From positions 512,733 to 576,732 of the forward strand of contig LLEY01000020.1 of the NCBI GenBank assembly GCA_001414485.1: a stretch of DNA of 64,000 nucleotides. Reading direction: 5' to 3'. Each line of letters opens with the position of its first letter. Position 1 is the stretch's first letter. Both the position numbers and the translations under genes were made by a program. This stretch comes from Calycina herbarum (Eukaryota; Ascomycota; Leotiomycetes; Helotiales; Pezizellaceae). Under the pieces are notes generated by a model. The model did not search any database and was not told the DNA's origin. It worked only from the letters and a program-made list of their open reading frames with translations. Of this stretch, positions 11,449 through 23,540 are shown in pieces.

Positions 11449-12362
11449 ATGGCCTCAACAACACAAACACACCCCGCCTTCCCAGCGCGCAACTACTCAA
11501 ACATCCACAACAAGCTACCCGATCGCAATCGCGAAACGGGAGGAGGAGGGGGTGGAAATGCCTTTGGCGCACCAACGCGGAACCAGAATCCTGAACTACG
11601 CGCGCCGGCGCAGGGAGGTCCTTTGGCGCCCTCGAATTCGCTGCAGAGTATTACGGATGAGCAGCGCGAGGAGATAAATGAAGCTGTGAGTATTTACTTT
11701 CCAGTCTTGATTTTGGGGGAGGAAAGGGATAAATGGGTCGAGGGGAATTCGAGTGATCGCTCCGCTCAGTTGGTTAGAGCGTGGTGTGAATATTGATCAT
11801 GTTATGCGAATTCGAAAAGAGAGGCACAGCAAAAGAGAGAGAAAAGAATATACAGTTAATAAAACACCAAAAACAGTTCGGCCTCTTCGACCTAGACAAA
11901 GACCAGCGAATCGACTACCACGAATTCAAAGTGTCCCTCAAAGCCCTCGGCTTCGACCTCCCCAAAGCGCACATCCTCGACCTCCTCTCCACCCACGGCA
12001 TCCCCCCCTCCCCTTCACCCCCCAACCAAAATACAACAACCAACATCCGCTCGCAGCATCCCAAACCGATTCCCTCCCTCGCACAAACCCCAGGGCGCCT
12101 AGTCCTCACACTCCAAGCTTTTCAAACCGTAGCCGCAACATTAATAAGTCAACGCGATCCAAGGGAGGAGATTCTAAGGGCGTTTAGTCTTTTTGATACC
12201 GATGATAAGGGGATAATAAGTATTGATGATCTGAGGAGGGTAGCGAGGGAGTTGGGCGAGGGCCTGGATGAGGATGAGTTGGTGGCTATGATTGAGGAGT
12301 TTGATCTGGATGGGAAAGGGGGAGTGGGGAGGGAAGAGTTTGTGGGGATTTGTATGGGATGA
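11449..12362 (+). CDS. CDC31: Centrin (Cdc31-like EF-hand protein)
   Basis: Centrin is a calcium-binding protein of the spindle pole body, and also of the TREX-2 mRNA export complex. Exons 11449-11685 and 11877-12362 (191-nt intron, donor GTGAGT, acceptor AACAG) give 240 aa. The first EF hand is rebuilt across the intron (ITDEQREEINEA joined to FGLFDLDKDQRIDYHEF). After a non-conserved proline-rich insert (about 115-140) come FSLFDTDDKGIISIDDL and the last hand FDLDGKGGVGREEF. The N-terminal 65 residues are a low-complexity, glycine-rich extension. It is longer than the usual 160-190 aa of centrins because of the extension and the insert. The intron contains a tRNA-like fragment. Confidence 0.9.
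11753..11795 (+). other. tRNA-Ile-like 5' half inside the centrin intron
   Basis: The intron contains GCTCAGTTGGTTAGAGCGTG (11764 onward), the D-arm and start of the anticodon arm of a tRNA; the closest tRNA I know is tRNA-Ile(AAU). The expected 3' half is not there: the next 30 nt do not pair and only a weak B-box-like ATTCGAA follows near 11812. It is a tRNA relic, or an A-box-bearing fragment, and not a working tRNA gene. Confidence 0.55.
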
Positions 12363-12975
12363 TGAAGGCAGTAAAAGAGAGGAAAACAGAGAAAGTGCTG
12401 TTGGAAGAAGTGAATGTATCACTTCTCGTCCTGGAATTCATGTTCAATTTCAAAAGTCACGTGTGGCGAAGAGGACTCGAAGAAGGGCCACACTTCAAGA
12501 GACGAGAGAGGAAGAGTAGCTTCTTGAAAGGAAATTTTGTTATGGTCAAACACAAGCGAAGGAGTCAGGCGCAAAGTTATTGGAATTGAGAAATGGATAC
12601 TCAAATGAAACGGCCTGGGGAAAAGACAAGCATTGAAGGGATTTATCCATTATATTGACACGAAAAACCGCTGTTTAAGATTCTTCTCCAATCTTGATAA
12701 GTGTGCCTAAGTAATCATTGCCGCTCGTGAATCGTTTCACTTTTTGCACCGAAAAATCTAAGTTGAAGAGAAGAGCAAGAGAAAACCCCCTCGCATTAGC
12801 CATATCTGAGAAAATAGGGCCCGCTACACATGCCTCTCGGTCCCAGTCCAGCATAAAGAAGAGTATTTGTTCACGCGCCTGCTCGAAGAAAGGGAATAGC
12901 CCGTAGACCATGCATGCTCCATATGAAAAAATCAACAAATGACAAGACACGCAAGTTTTGCTCCTTTAACCAAGG
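12363..12975. other. Convergent 3' spacer between centrin and epsin
   Basis: This region is presumably the two 3' untranslated regions. An 80-codon open stretch on the minus strand (about 12914-12675) has fair composition but no supported start and follows the epsin stop directly, so no gene is called. Confidence 0.5.
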
Positions 12976-14777
12976 TTAAAACTGTATCAAATCTCCACCT
13001 TGCCCATTTTGGTTTTGTTGTGGTCTGGCTCCAAATGGATTGCTCTGTTGTTGCTGAGCACCAAAGCCATTAGACATTCCAGCTGGACCAGTTGCCGCTG
13101 GCATTTGACGGCCAGGAGCACCACCGAAAGCACTCGCGTTGCCTCCATATTGTGTCTGGGGCATTCCCGTGTATTGACTTTGCAGGAATGGGTTAGTCCC
13201 AGTTTGTTGTGCAGTCATGCTGTTAAGCCCTGCTCCTGCACTGTTGACAAAAGTTCCTGGTGCTGTGTGTTGAGCTGGAATACGAAGATCACCAGTATTA
13301 CCAAAGGTATCCATTCCTTCGCCGCTTGCAAGCAAAGCGTTAAGCTTAGCTTGATGTGGGTCCATTTCCTTTTGCGGTGGTTTGTACGACGAAATTGGAT
13401 TAAAGGCAGCAGTCTTTTGCTCTTGTAGTGTTGACAAGGTTGGCTTAACTGGGGTGGTGGTTTGAGGGCGACTGAATGCTGGCGCAAATGGATTATTAGA
13501 TCCTGTTGGAGTAGGCATGAGGGGTTGTGCTTGTTGCTGGTTCGTTGCCCAAGGATTGTTGGTGCTCGCTGGAAGTAGTGGCTCTGGTGCTTGAGGTTGT
13601 TGTTGGAATGGACTTGAATTCTGGTATGGATTGAAGCTTGTCTGCTGGGGTTGGATTTGTTGAGCTCCATAAGGATCAAAGCCAGTTGGTTGGGGTTGGA
13701 ATCCGTTTTGTTGAAATCCATTTTGATAACCAGTTGGTTGATTTTGCATACCGGTATACATGTTACCAAAGCCAGTAGGTTGCTGCTGCATATTCGGGTC
13801 AATTGGGTTGCCTGACCAATCGACTTGACCTTGTTGTTGATATCCTTGGTTGAATCCAGTAGGCTGAGAAGTTTGGGGTGCAGTCTGAATGAGGTCGTCA
13901 TCAAAGAGAGAAGAAGCATTTTGGTCTTCCAGCTCCCTTCGTCTTAATTCCTCTTCCTCTTTACTCAGCTTGATGGCTTTGGCGAGGTCATCGTCGTCAG
14001 GTTCTCCGGTTTTGCTTTGTCGCTTCTTTCGGTCCTCTTCCTCTTGGTACTTGCTTGCCTCAATTGCCAATCTATATTCTGCGTCTTCCTCATCAGCTCG
14101 TTGGGCTCGGTGGGGGCGAGTTCGACGCTGGTTGTGGGGTTGTTCATATGGTGCCACCGATTCGTCCAGACCACTAACTCTAGATTTCCAATTTTTCCGG
14201 TCGCTTCGCTCAGATCGTAGTCTCTCTTCGTCCAATATTAAAGAGGTCAACTCCTTGGCAGAAACACGAACTGTTATTTATTAGTCAATACTCCCAACAT
14301 ACTAACACCAAACTCACCGTTTTGTCCAACATCCCGACCATCTTCATCAATGTACTGGAACTCTCTCAAAGTCTTGATTATGTAGATGTTCTTGTGTGCC
14401 CAAGTGACGACCAATTCCGAGCCTTCGTGCAGACAGTAATCCAAAACCTTGAGAGCTTTGAGTACATGTCGCCAATTCTTGCCTTTATCGTTCAACCGCT
14501 TGTCGAGCATATCCATAATCTCGTAAAATTCGTTTGACCTATACCCTCCAATTAGAGAAACTCTTCAACAGATCAGGTGGCGCATACGAGTTGAATGTCA
14601 TCTGAGCAATTTCCCCCATATCCGTTCCCGTTGGACCCCATGGATCGTTGCTGGTTGCTTTTCCAATCAGTAAAATGCCATAGCTAGGTGCGAGAGATTC
14701 CTACCATTCCGAACCTTGACCTGCACACTGGAATAGCCCTTCGTGACATTCTTCACGCTTCTAATAACCTTGGACAT
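12976..14777 (-). CDS. ENT1: Epsin (ENTH-domain endocytic adaptor, Ent1/Ent2-like)
   Basis: Epsins bind PtdIns(4,5)P2 and ubiquitinated cargo at clathrin-coated pits and link them to EH-domain proteins. Exons 14777-14705, 14657-14588, 14538-14318 and 14270-12976 give 552 aa. The ENTH domain (1 to about 150) is nearly textbook: MSKVIRSVKNVTKGYSSVQV, TSNDPWGPTGTDM, FYEIMDMLDKRLND, LREFQYIDEDGRDVGQN. Two ubiquitin-interacting motifs follow (EYRLAIEAS near 185, DLAKAIKLS near 220). The tail is Gln/Pro-rich with PTGF repeats and three NPF motifs (near 383, 481 and 531) for EH-domain binding. The lost reading frame between single-exon stretches is restored by canonical GT-AG introns of 47, 49 and 47 nt. 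Confidence 0.95.
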
Positions 14778-16082
14778 GTTTGCGACAGGGTGTCTAGTGA
14801 TGATCGCACAGCGAAACTATTATATGTATTTGGGATGAGGGTAGACTCGTGGAGGATTCGAGGAATCGGGTGTATGAACCGGAAGCTCTGAATCACTTCG
14901 GCCGGCGATGGGATCGTGGGTCGTGAATCAAATGGCAGCGACGGAGGTGGGCGGAAGAAGGTTATTTGAAGACGAAGGGTGCGGTTACCGGCTCGCTGCT
15001 CCGAAATACAACTACACCTTCTCGTGGTGGTGTTGATGATGAGGGCAGATCAGGAATCGGTTCGCAGATTGGCGATGTATGTTTCAATTGTCATAAGAGG
15101 CAGAGGCATACTCATTCGGACCCTTGACGTTGTGAATGCTGAGATCGGTTTATGCGACAAGGTGGCTCAGACAGCTTGGGAAGAGGCCATGATGACGCCT
15201 CAGTGGGTTGGTTAGTCAAGAGGTTCACGTGATACACGTAGGCATTGCAGGGGTCTTTGAGAAGCCTGGAAGGGCAGTGAAAAGGCTTCTACCTATTCAT
15301 ATTATATTGGCAACAAGGCTGTGAATTGGAAAATAACATTCTATTTCTGAGGGTCCTAGCACATTTTCGGTTCACTTAGACGTTGCCACAATTACTCTAA
15401 AGACAAGTGCTGAGAAGTCAAGAACTAGTAGTAGACTGACTAGCTTACCAACTGCTGGACAAGAAAAGCAGCAATAACCAAAGATTAACCCGATAGTTAA
15501 GATAATTGAAGTTGATTGTTCCAAAACACCTTGATTGATATTCGAAGTCGTTCCAAGTTTTTGAGATAACCATTTAAATTGCTCTAGAAGTTTGGGACAA
15601 TGAGAGGTATTGTTGCAGTTTTTTCCTGTCCACCGCGAGCGACCCAACCAATGGTGGGTTAGGACTGACAGCACTTGTAATTCAAGTTGAGTGGGGATTC
15701 CCCGACTTTTATTATGTGGATCCTTGGTTCCATTGTCTGATCCGGTTATTGTTCTGCCATCCTACAACTTACAGAGGCGAGAGTGTATTTATTGAGTAGC
15801 CCCAATGTATTTTCTCAATCGCCAATTCCCCTCAATCATTTTCGACAAACCACCATGGGGATATATCATACAGCTACCCTCCGATTGCTGCCAATCGTGC
15901 CCAACAGAGGAGCAAATATCTTACAACCATTCCGCTCTTTCTGCCCAATTCCTATCAAATCAATCCCTTGGTCTTGGGAAATCGTTTTTGCGTGTCCTTA
16001 GTGTGAGCTGATAACAAAACTTTCTGGCAATCTAACCTTGCGGTGTTTCCGAACTCCTAGATCTCAAAATTCCGCCCTATCT
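14778..16082. other. Intergenic region upstream of epsin
   Basis: The region holds the epsin promoter and the 3' flank of the EngB-type gene. A 100-codon minus-strand frame at 15674-15372 has a hydrophobic C-terminus but begins at GTG, and a competing frame looks equally plausible. No gene is called. Confidence 0.45.
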
Positions 16083-17054
16083 TCACATGTATATCTGATC
16101 GAATGGTATCGTCTCCACCGGTTTAGCGAGGGGGGTTTGTCGTTCCAATTCCAGACCCGCTGCTTGCAACATGGCAAACCGGACAGCGTTGATACCCATT
16201 CTATTCCCATTGACCCATTTCTCCGAGCTGCAAGCTAAAACCTCCCCAACACCAAGTACGTCATCCTCAGGACTAGGCTGAACAAGGTCCTTTACGGTTT
16301 CCATTACCCTCCTCAGTTGCGAAATTCGATTATTTAAAGCCCATTCTCCAGGCTCACGACTACCGGTATACAAAACTCGATCAGCTTTCGATAAGACAAT
16401 CTGATAGGGAACTGAATGCTCTTTGAGAAGCGCAATGAGCTGTTGGTCGCTTGACTTGACTCCATGTTCGGCGTCTATCAAAAGAAAGGCTCGCTTCAAT
16501 TGTCTTCTCTTTCCAAGATATTTCAAGACTTCTGTTCCCCATTCTGCTCTTCCTCCTTTTCCATAACCCGGCATGTCGAGGACCACTAATCGATTCTTGC
16601 CATTATCTTCTGCTCCCCCAACCGCGAAGGCGTTCATGAGTTTCGTTCGACCGGGTTTGGAACTTGTGTGTGATATTTTTCTGGTGAGCAAGGTATTTAA
16701 CAGAGATGATTTCCCAACATTCGATCGTCCTAAGAAGCAAACTTCAGGACTATCTCCAAAGTCCATCGTTTTAAATTTGGGAGCGGACCAAAGGAAGGTT
16801 GGAGGTCGGAACTTGAAGAATTTTGAGGCGTGGAGTAGTTGAGCATCTGTTGGGGGAGTCGTGTCCCAATGATATGATAAGCATTCAGTTGGGAATTTTC
16901 GTTCAGGTCTCTTTGATGGAGGGTGTTTATTTCTTTCGAGGGTTTGGATGGATGATCGGGAGGTTGTCGTGAACAGTCTTTGTATGCAACTCGAGGGGTG
17001 TTTCGGCGGACATGCCGAATGCGAGAAGTGGTGTAGTATAGTGGGTGGCCGCAT
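16083..17054 (-). CDS. Mitochondrial EngB/YihA-family GTPase (Mrx8-like)
   Basis: A 323-aa intronless P-loop GTPase of the TrmE-Era-EngA-EngB-Septin class. Bacterial EngB assists large-ribosomal-subunit assembly, and the fungal relatives (yeast Mrx8) work with the mitochondrial ribosome. Visible motifs: G1 GRSNVGKSS (109-117), switch region KPGRTKLMN (about 133-141), G3 DMPGYGKGG (160-168), G4 SKAD (222-225). The first 50 residues are rich in Ser, Arg, His and Pro with almost no acids, as in a mitochondrial presequence. The ATG at 17054 is the only start upstream of the domain. It is transcribed away from FMC1. Confidence 0.88.
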   Translation of the reverse strand: MRPPTILHHFSHSACPPKHPSSCIQRLFTTTSRSSIQTLERNKHPPSKRPERKFPTECLSYHWDTTPPTDAQLLHASKFFKFRPPTFLWSAPKFKTMDFGDSPEVCFLGRSNVGKSSLLNTLLTRKISHTSSKPGRTKLMNAFAVGGAEDNGKNRLVVLDMPGYGKGGRAEWGTEVLKYLGKRRQLKRAFLLIDAEHGVKSSDQQLIALLKEHSVPYQIVLSKADRVLYTGSREPGEWALNNRISQLRRVMETVKDLVQPSPEDDVLGVGEVLACSSEKWVNGNRMGINAVRFAMLQAAGLELERQTPLAKPVETIPFDQIYM

Positions 17055-17231
17055 CTTGTCGAATTTGTGATCTAAGAGGGAGAGAAATTATTGATGCTAG
17101 AAGGCAAGGCTGAGATGCGATGCCAAGCTACCGAGGCTCTGGCCGGCCACCGTACTCTAAATTATTTGGACCATCGAAACACCTTTGACTCCATTGAACT
17201 TCCAGCATCAAGTCCTCACAAAAATAACATA
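17055..17231. promoter_or_regulatory. Shared promoter of two mitochondrial genes
   Basis: Only 177 bp separate the divergent starts of the EngB-type GTPase (-) and FMC1 (+), so both genes must start transcription from this interval or from overlapping leaders. Both products are predicted to act in mitochondria, so coordinated expression is plausible. No specific binding site was recognised. Confidence 0.6.
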
Positions 17232-17576
17232 ATGTCTTCCTCAACAAAACTGCGGTCCATCTATCGATCATTCCTCCGCGAATTACCGCCCCGCCCCCTG
17301 GCCGAAAGATCTCAAACACCCCTCCAAGCAAGACTTCGCACCACACTCACCTCCTCCGAGTCGGCCACACCTGTTGAGCAAGCCGAACAATTCCTCCAGT
17401 ATGTCAAGGCGCAAAGAATGTATGCCACGTTGTTGGAAAGATACAATCCGGGCATGAATATGGAGGAAGAGGAGAGGGTTCGCCTCACTGCTAGGAGAGT
17501 CGGGATGAATTTGCCGGAGGAGTTTGTTTCGCCTGAACCCGCTGAGGGGAGTGGAAACGGGAAGAGTTCACAATGA
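17232..17576 (+). CDS. FMC1: FMC1-like mitochondrial F1-ATPase assembly factor (LYR type)
   Basis: The product is 114 aa and intronless. It opens with MSSSTKLRSIYRSFLREL, an LYR-type helix with a tyrosine-arginine pair, and continues with an amphipathic helix (AEQFLQYVKAQRMYATLLE) and a short charged C-terminus. Fmc1 helps assemble or stabilise the F1 sector of ATP synthase in the mitochondrial matrix, together with Atp11 and Atp12. I chose the ATG at 17232, since upstream in-frame ATGs add a stretch without similarity to LYR proteins. Other short LYR proteins are possible, but the helix spacing and the Y-x(3)-ERYNPG segment fit FMC1 best. Confidence 0.75.
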   Translation: MSSSTKLRSIYRSFLRELPPRPLAERSQTPLQARLRTTLTSSESATPVEQAEQFLQYVKAQRMYATLLERYNPGMNMEEEERVRLTARRVGMNLPEEFVSPEPAEGSGNGKSSQ

Positions 17577-19677
17577 GATGGGCAATAAACACTAGGAGGT
17601 CAATGGAAGCCAGGTGCTCAGGAAGTTATTGTGGTCTGGGTCGGGTTTTCACGAGGGCGAAATACAGAAGTGTCGATACAACGTCCCCATCAACATACCT
17701 ACCTACCACATCTACGGATGTTCGGATTGGGAAAGCTGCTCCTCGACCAAGAGGCAAGACACTTATGAGCTCAGCCACTGTTCGGAAACTTCACATCAAC
17801 ACCAGCTTCGAATGTACTAAAATCACAAAATGTACAATATGTATCATACACAATACAATGGCCGACCAAATTATGGCCTTCATCAAGCAATCAATCGTTG
17901 CAGAGCATTAATTCAGCACCTTCACGACTCGCGTCATCTTTTATCTCCTCTCAGTTCACCTAGGTGGTCTTTTTTTGTACCTCTACTCTTCCCCTTTTTC
18001 GGTTTACCAAAAACAAGTAGTTCTTGTATCGGTTAATTTCTCAAGTTCGGGGGGGACAAGTTTTGTTCGAAGTATAAAATACATGTTCGCATTCTATTCC
18101 AAGGAACCCATTTACTTTCTTTTCAAATGCTCAAACATCAAAAGCAACAGGTTCAATAAAAATGGAAAGTTCCATCTCGACATTAAGATGTATTGGCCGG
18201 CATCACTACTCTACCAAATTCTGGTTCAAGTTGAGCTCTCATGTCTTCTTGCAAATTCCTCATAGCCTAGGTTCATGGCTGTAGCTGACCATGTTGGCTG
18301 GGCTACCTCAGAAGTGAGGCGTGATACACGCTCTAATGGGGAATTTTTCCTTCAATAATACTAGCCCTTGATTACGAAGGGATTATCTGCATTCAGCTCT
18401 GAGATTCAATAGATACTCGTGTCGGGCGTAATGTTAAAATGACTATGCGTTTTATTTTGGAAACCCGGAAGTCTGGTGTTGGAAGTTCAACCTTGTCGTT
18501 CAGCCTGGCTTCTGGAAGGTGTCAGCCGTCTTCGATCAATCCCGAAATGTCCAACCAAGTCATAACATACGCGTTCTTGCCAGTCATTCGTCTAGTATTT
18601 ATAGGTTGGCAATCGGGATGAAGTTCTGTACCTTCTAACTCTTGCACATGGAATTTTTCCGACCCTTGACATCACTCTTTCCTGAATATATCGGAACAAA
18701 GTGAATTCATCTACCCAAGTTTGAGCCCACAGTTACACACAATTCACACGAAACCTTAAATTTCGATGGCTTAATGCATGGCGAGATTACCTAGGTATTG
18801 AGATGCAGCTCAGCTTGGAAGTTTGCCCCGCGATGAAGCCGTTGTGTATCCCCCTTCCCGGAACCTGCAGCCCAGGACCCTCTTCATATATTTCGCTCCA
18901 AAATTAGATAAACGTCTCACTGCTTTGAGATTGCCGCATGGGCAAACCACACTTCTCTTTTCACTTACCCTCCACGAATCTTTTCTCAAACTTGTCACAA
19001 CTTGTGTCTCTCTGGATACATGAGTGTTACAGTACTTTCGGAATTTCTCGTGTGAGTAGTGTTGCCATCCTTACAATCAACTGAAATGCAACTGTGCAGC
19101 TATCAATCTCGCCCCAGTCGAAATGGCTCCACTTGTGCTTGCAGTTCCTTGGCCCGCATAATAAATGGCGGAGTGTAAGCGCCGGCGAAGGTTGAGGCCA
19201 TCCAGGTTGACAATCTATTGGCTCCTCTGCATAAAAGAAAATCCGCTTGCAGGGCCCATCGGCACATCACTCGATTCACACCAATGGAAGTTGTGGTGGG
19301 CATGGTGTAGGTGCCAAATTTGGACCCCGGGATATCTGAAAGTTTGCGCATGTTGGAGGTTCAGGTTTACACTGCACAGTTCACAGACCACCATTATCCT
19401 TGTCTCGCCCCCGTCCCAGCCCGCAATATGGGCACGTTGATCAGAGACAAAGACCTTTAGGGAGGCGGGAGCCCCTCCAACTTTCAACCACACGACGAGC
19501 CTCAACATCTCAGTCATCGCCTCTTGAATACATTTGCCATCGTCTCTGGCACACGATGACTCGATGAGACTGGGCATAGTCGTCGACTGGACGGAGAACG
19601 GAAAGATTGTCTAAGGGCATCGCGGGGTGTGAGAAGATCGCGAAGCAAGGCGTTAGGTGCTATTTTTAGACGCGATA
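17577..19677. other. Intergenic region, 2.1 kb
   Basis: No gene called. A 120-codon minus-strand frame with an ATG (19577-19215) is the best open stretch but matches nothing and lies in the probable promoter of the next gene. The remainder is unremarkable. Confidence 0.45.
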
Positions 19678-22600
19678 ATGGCGAGTCTAAGAGATCAAGC
19701 AGCTCGTCGTCGACTGGACTTGAGTCCCATCACGACGTCTCTGACTGTTCAGCAACCGTATCCTACACAGACGCCCATATCAGCACTCTCATCGAATTCG
19801 TTGAGTGCTCCATTTGGATATCATCCAGCAACATATACCCCTGTGAGCGCTGTCAGGCAATACAATCCACAGCAATGGACTCCCTCACCAAGTGTTTCTC
19901 ACGACAATACCAATCACTTTCAGGCTCGATCGGATACGGAAGGTAAAGCTAGAAACTTTTATATGGGATCAATGGAAATTGCGGGGTGGCATTGTGTGTG
20001 GTTTACGAGATGAGACTAATTGTGCTCCTAGTGGTTCCTGCCCCTCCACCTTACTCACCTCCTCGAAGTCAGCCTGCATCACAACGCACATCTACCATTT
20101 CAAGTGAAGAACCTTTATCTGGTATATCCCCGGCTACTCGAGCATCGCCATCGAATATTTACAGGTCCTCACCTGAACCTGGCTCTGCGCATGCCTTTCC
20201 CCCACCACCTCCCTCACGGAATCGAGCAGGATCGAGTGATAGACCACCGAGCTTGTTTGGAATATCTGCTTTCACTAGACGAGGGGCTGCTCCAGAAGCA
20301 TCAAGACCATCCCCGGAAATCAATGGGCATTCTCGTTTTACAGAACATAGACCCTCACCAGAAATAGGTTCTTCTTCACGGTTTACAGATCATCGGCCTG
20401 TTCCAATAGTTACTGAACCAGTACATCATCATGGGGACATACTACCACCACAAGCCAATCCACAGGCACCGCCGTCATCACGTAGGGCAGCTTCTGCTGG
20501 AGCTATAAGCACACCATCAACATCCCGATCTCGTGGTTCGTCTTCGTCGAGATGGGCACCTGGGATGCCTCTACCTCCACCTCCTCCGGGTCCCCCTCCG
20601 CCTTCACAATCTAGATCTCAAAGTGTTTCTACATCAGATAGAGTGATATCACCGCCCACTAGACGCCCGCCTCACTTGGGAGTAAATGCGTCAACATTGG
20701 GGCCAGTACCCCCAACTCCCGCAGGATGGACAGATGATGATATGTCAGGGCGTGGGAGATCACCCAATCGAGGGTTAACGATAGATACCTCAAGTGTTGC
20801 TTCGAGTACAGTTACCGAGTCCAATTCGGGCTCTAGTTCGTCTGGATTGACAAGAGCGAAACATGTAAGAGGGGAATCAAAAAGTATACGTGAAAGGAGG
20901 AACGAAAGCAAAGCCAGAAAAACTACTTCTGCCGAAGAAAACTCCAATAACCCTTGGGTAGAAGCCATCACTCCATCAGACATTGCAGTGCCATCAACCA
21001 TTCTCGGACGTAGGCCAACCATTAAAAAGTCAACACCACGAAGCTCTAGATTTTCCGCTGGGGGCGAAACCCCAGGGTCGGCTGATACGACATATTTGGG
21101 TACACCCGGAACGGGGTCAAGGGGATCTACACCTCGCCCATTAGCCTCAGCAAGCCGAATGGAAACTCCCACCCCTCCTTTTTCCCCCGGTCAAGGCAAT
21201 ACCTCTTTTAACCAGAATTCCCCCGCAATCCCCCCCAAGGCTTTACCTACACCTCCTCCACAATCACGACCTCAAAACTCACCTGCGAGACCACCAAGGA
21301 TACAGACTAGTGGACCTTCAATAGCTACGCCATCGAGTTCTTCGAGACCGGGATCTAGACCACCGACTTCCAGAACTTCTTCAAGACCTTCTAGCATCGG
21401 CGATGTTTCTCAGATGTCTCCGGCCGAGCAGTTTTCTCGTAGTTCCATCGAACGGCATAAAGCATTTGCCAAGAGAGAGGCTGCAGCAGCGAATGATACA
21501 GAGCGAGTTCGATTATTCGCTGAATTTTTCGTTGCCGAGTCTCGTTTAAGAAGGGAAAGATATGCCGGTGCGATTGATGCCATGGGATCTGAGATACTGG
21601 AGTTGACCCGCGACTTATTTCGACCGTACCAAAACACCCCGAGAGACTCAAGTGTTGTTTCCCGATCGAGCGAATGGACTCCGGAATCTTCCAATGGACC
21701 TATGTCACCGCCTATGAGATCCCATCGAGGTTCCTTGGTGTCTGCGTTGCACGACAATTCACAGGCCCAAAACTCAGCTACACCGGATTCTACTGGCTCT
21801 TCACCTGCTGGAAGACCCGAGTCACAATGGTGGAATGGGTATATGCCATCTCTATCGCCAATTCCTAGCATGAGTGTTAGTGAGGCGTTGGATGGATCAG
21901 ATTCTAGAGGTCGACCTTCGTCTAGATGGTGGGAAGTCAGTCAAGAGGGTTCAACTGGTGCTCCATCCATGAATCTTGGACGATCGAAACGAGAATCTAA
22001 ATACATGGGTATGCCACGAGAACTTCGAGAGGCTTTACAAAACGGAGATCCATCTATTCTCGATAGCGGAGAAGGAATGTCAGGTTCAGGTCCAAGTGAC
22101 AGAAAAAGCTACGGAGCAGATGAATATCCACCCGAAAAAGTCGGCTGGCACGAACCAGATTCAATGACCTCCCAGCCCACTATGCAACAAGCTACAGTCT
22201 CCTCCCGATCCCCAGCAGCAGCAGCTTTCTCACCCGCAATCCTAACCCCAAACCCCAACCACCTCGACGTCTCCCGACTAGTAACACTTCCCCCTCCCTA
22301 CCCTCGTCACCACCCAGCAGTAAACAACAACCATCCCGACCTAACCTCCATCCGCACCACCGTCCGCACCCTCAGCGACTTCACCGAAGTCGAAGCCACG
22401 AAATCCCGCTTCCTCCAATCCTCAGCTCAAGTCCGCGCCGACAACGCAACAGGTGCTTCGAAACGGAGAAACTCCCTCCTCTCCAACATCCAACGAGAAA
22501 TAGCAGCCGGAACAATGACATATTCCGACGCAGCCTCGCTTGAGAAAACAGCCGCTCAGACAGAACAAGAACGCACAAAAGAAGCTTCAAAAGCAGACTT

Positions 22601-23540
22601 CGAACTCTTCCAATCCCAAGTCGTGATGCCCCTCAACGACCTCCTCATGGATCGGGTAACGCGCGCAACAGAACTCTTCGAGCAATTACGGTCGAAACTC
22701 TTCGTCGATGCACAGGAACAAAGTCCGAATTACCCCCAAGAAGAAGGCGATGAACAACCCGAGCTCCTCGAGAAACTCACGTTATTAAAATGGATATTCG
22801 AAGCCAGAGAGGGGTTACAGAAAGAACTCTTTGATTTACTAAGTGATAGAAATGATCGCTACCGCGACATGGTAATAACACCCTACCGTCTCGCAGGCAA
22901 CACAGCCAAAGTCACACATGCGGAAGAATTCTTCTCCTCCGACGCTGCGAAACGGAAACTCACGTTCCAACAAGAGGTCCTAAAACGAAGTGAGGAGTTC
23001 ATGGATATTGTTGAAGAAAACGTAGTTCGTGGTGTCGAAGTGCAACTGAGTGCATTCTGGGATATCGCACCGAATCTTTCGCGAATCTGTGACCATATAC
23101 CAGAAACCGAAAAGTTGAAAGATTTCCACATCCAAATCCCACCTCAAGAATACGAGGAAAATCTTTCATACTATGATTTCCCCATGTTATATCTATATTC
23201 TTTGTTAGGACATTGTGAGAAGAGCACTTATCAGTTTATCGAGAGTCAGACGAATTTACTCTGTCTGTTGCATGAGGTTAAAGGCGGAGTGGCATCTGCA
23301 AATTGTAAGCTTATGCTCGAACAACGGGTTGTTCAGGGGGAAAATGAGGGGAAGGTGAAGGAAGAGTTGAGGCAGGTGGAGAGCGAGGAGGAGGGGAGGT
23401 TGACGGATGATTTGAAGGAGAAGGTTAGGTGTGTGGAGGAGCTTTGGGGGAGTGCGTTGGGGGATCAGGTTAAGGGTGTGCAGACTCGGATAAAGAGTTT
23501 TTTGGTTAGGGAGGGGGGTTGGGAGGAGGATGTTGAGTGA
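19678..23540 (+). CDS. Large fungal protein: disordered N-terminus, helical C-terminal domain
   Basis: Exons 19678-19942 and 20032-23540 (89-nt intron, donor GTAAAG, acceptor CCTAG) give 1257 aa. I do not recognise a named family. Residues 1 to about 480 are rich in Ser, Pro and Arg with polyproline runs (LPPPPPGPPPP near 190), SSSR and PTSR repeats and phosphorylatable SP/TP sites. About 490-560 is a charged helix (SSIERHKAFAKREAAAAND). From about 770 to the end the sequence is helical and coiled-coil-like: VEATKSRFLQSSAQVRAD, LLKWIFEAREGLQKELFDLL, then a conserved-looking acidic region. Polyproline plus coiled coil would suit a cytoskeletal or polarity scaffold, but that is inference. The ATG at 19678 is preferred because the upstream frame start is GTG. 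Confidence 0.8.

Noticed and set aside
12675..12914. 80-codon minus-strand frame after the epsin stop
   Set aside because: It lies in the epsin 3' flank with no independent promoter or family match.
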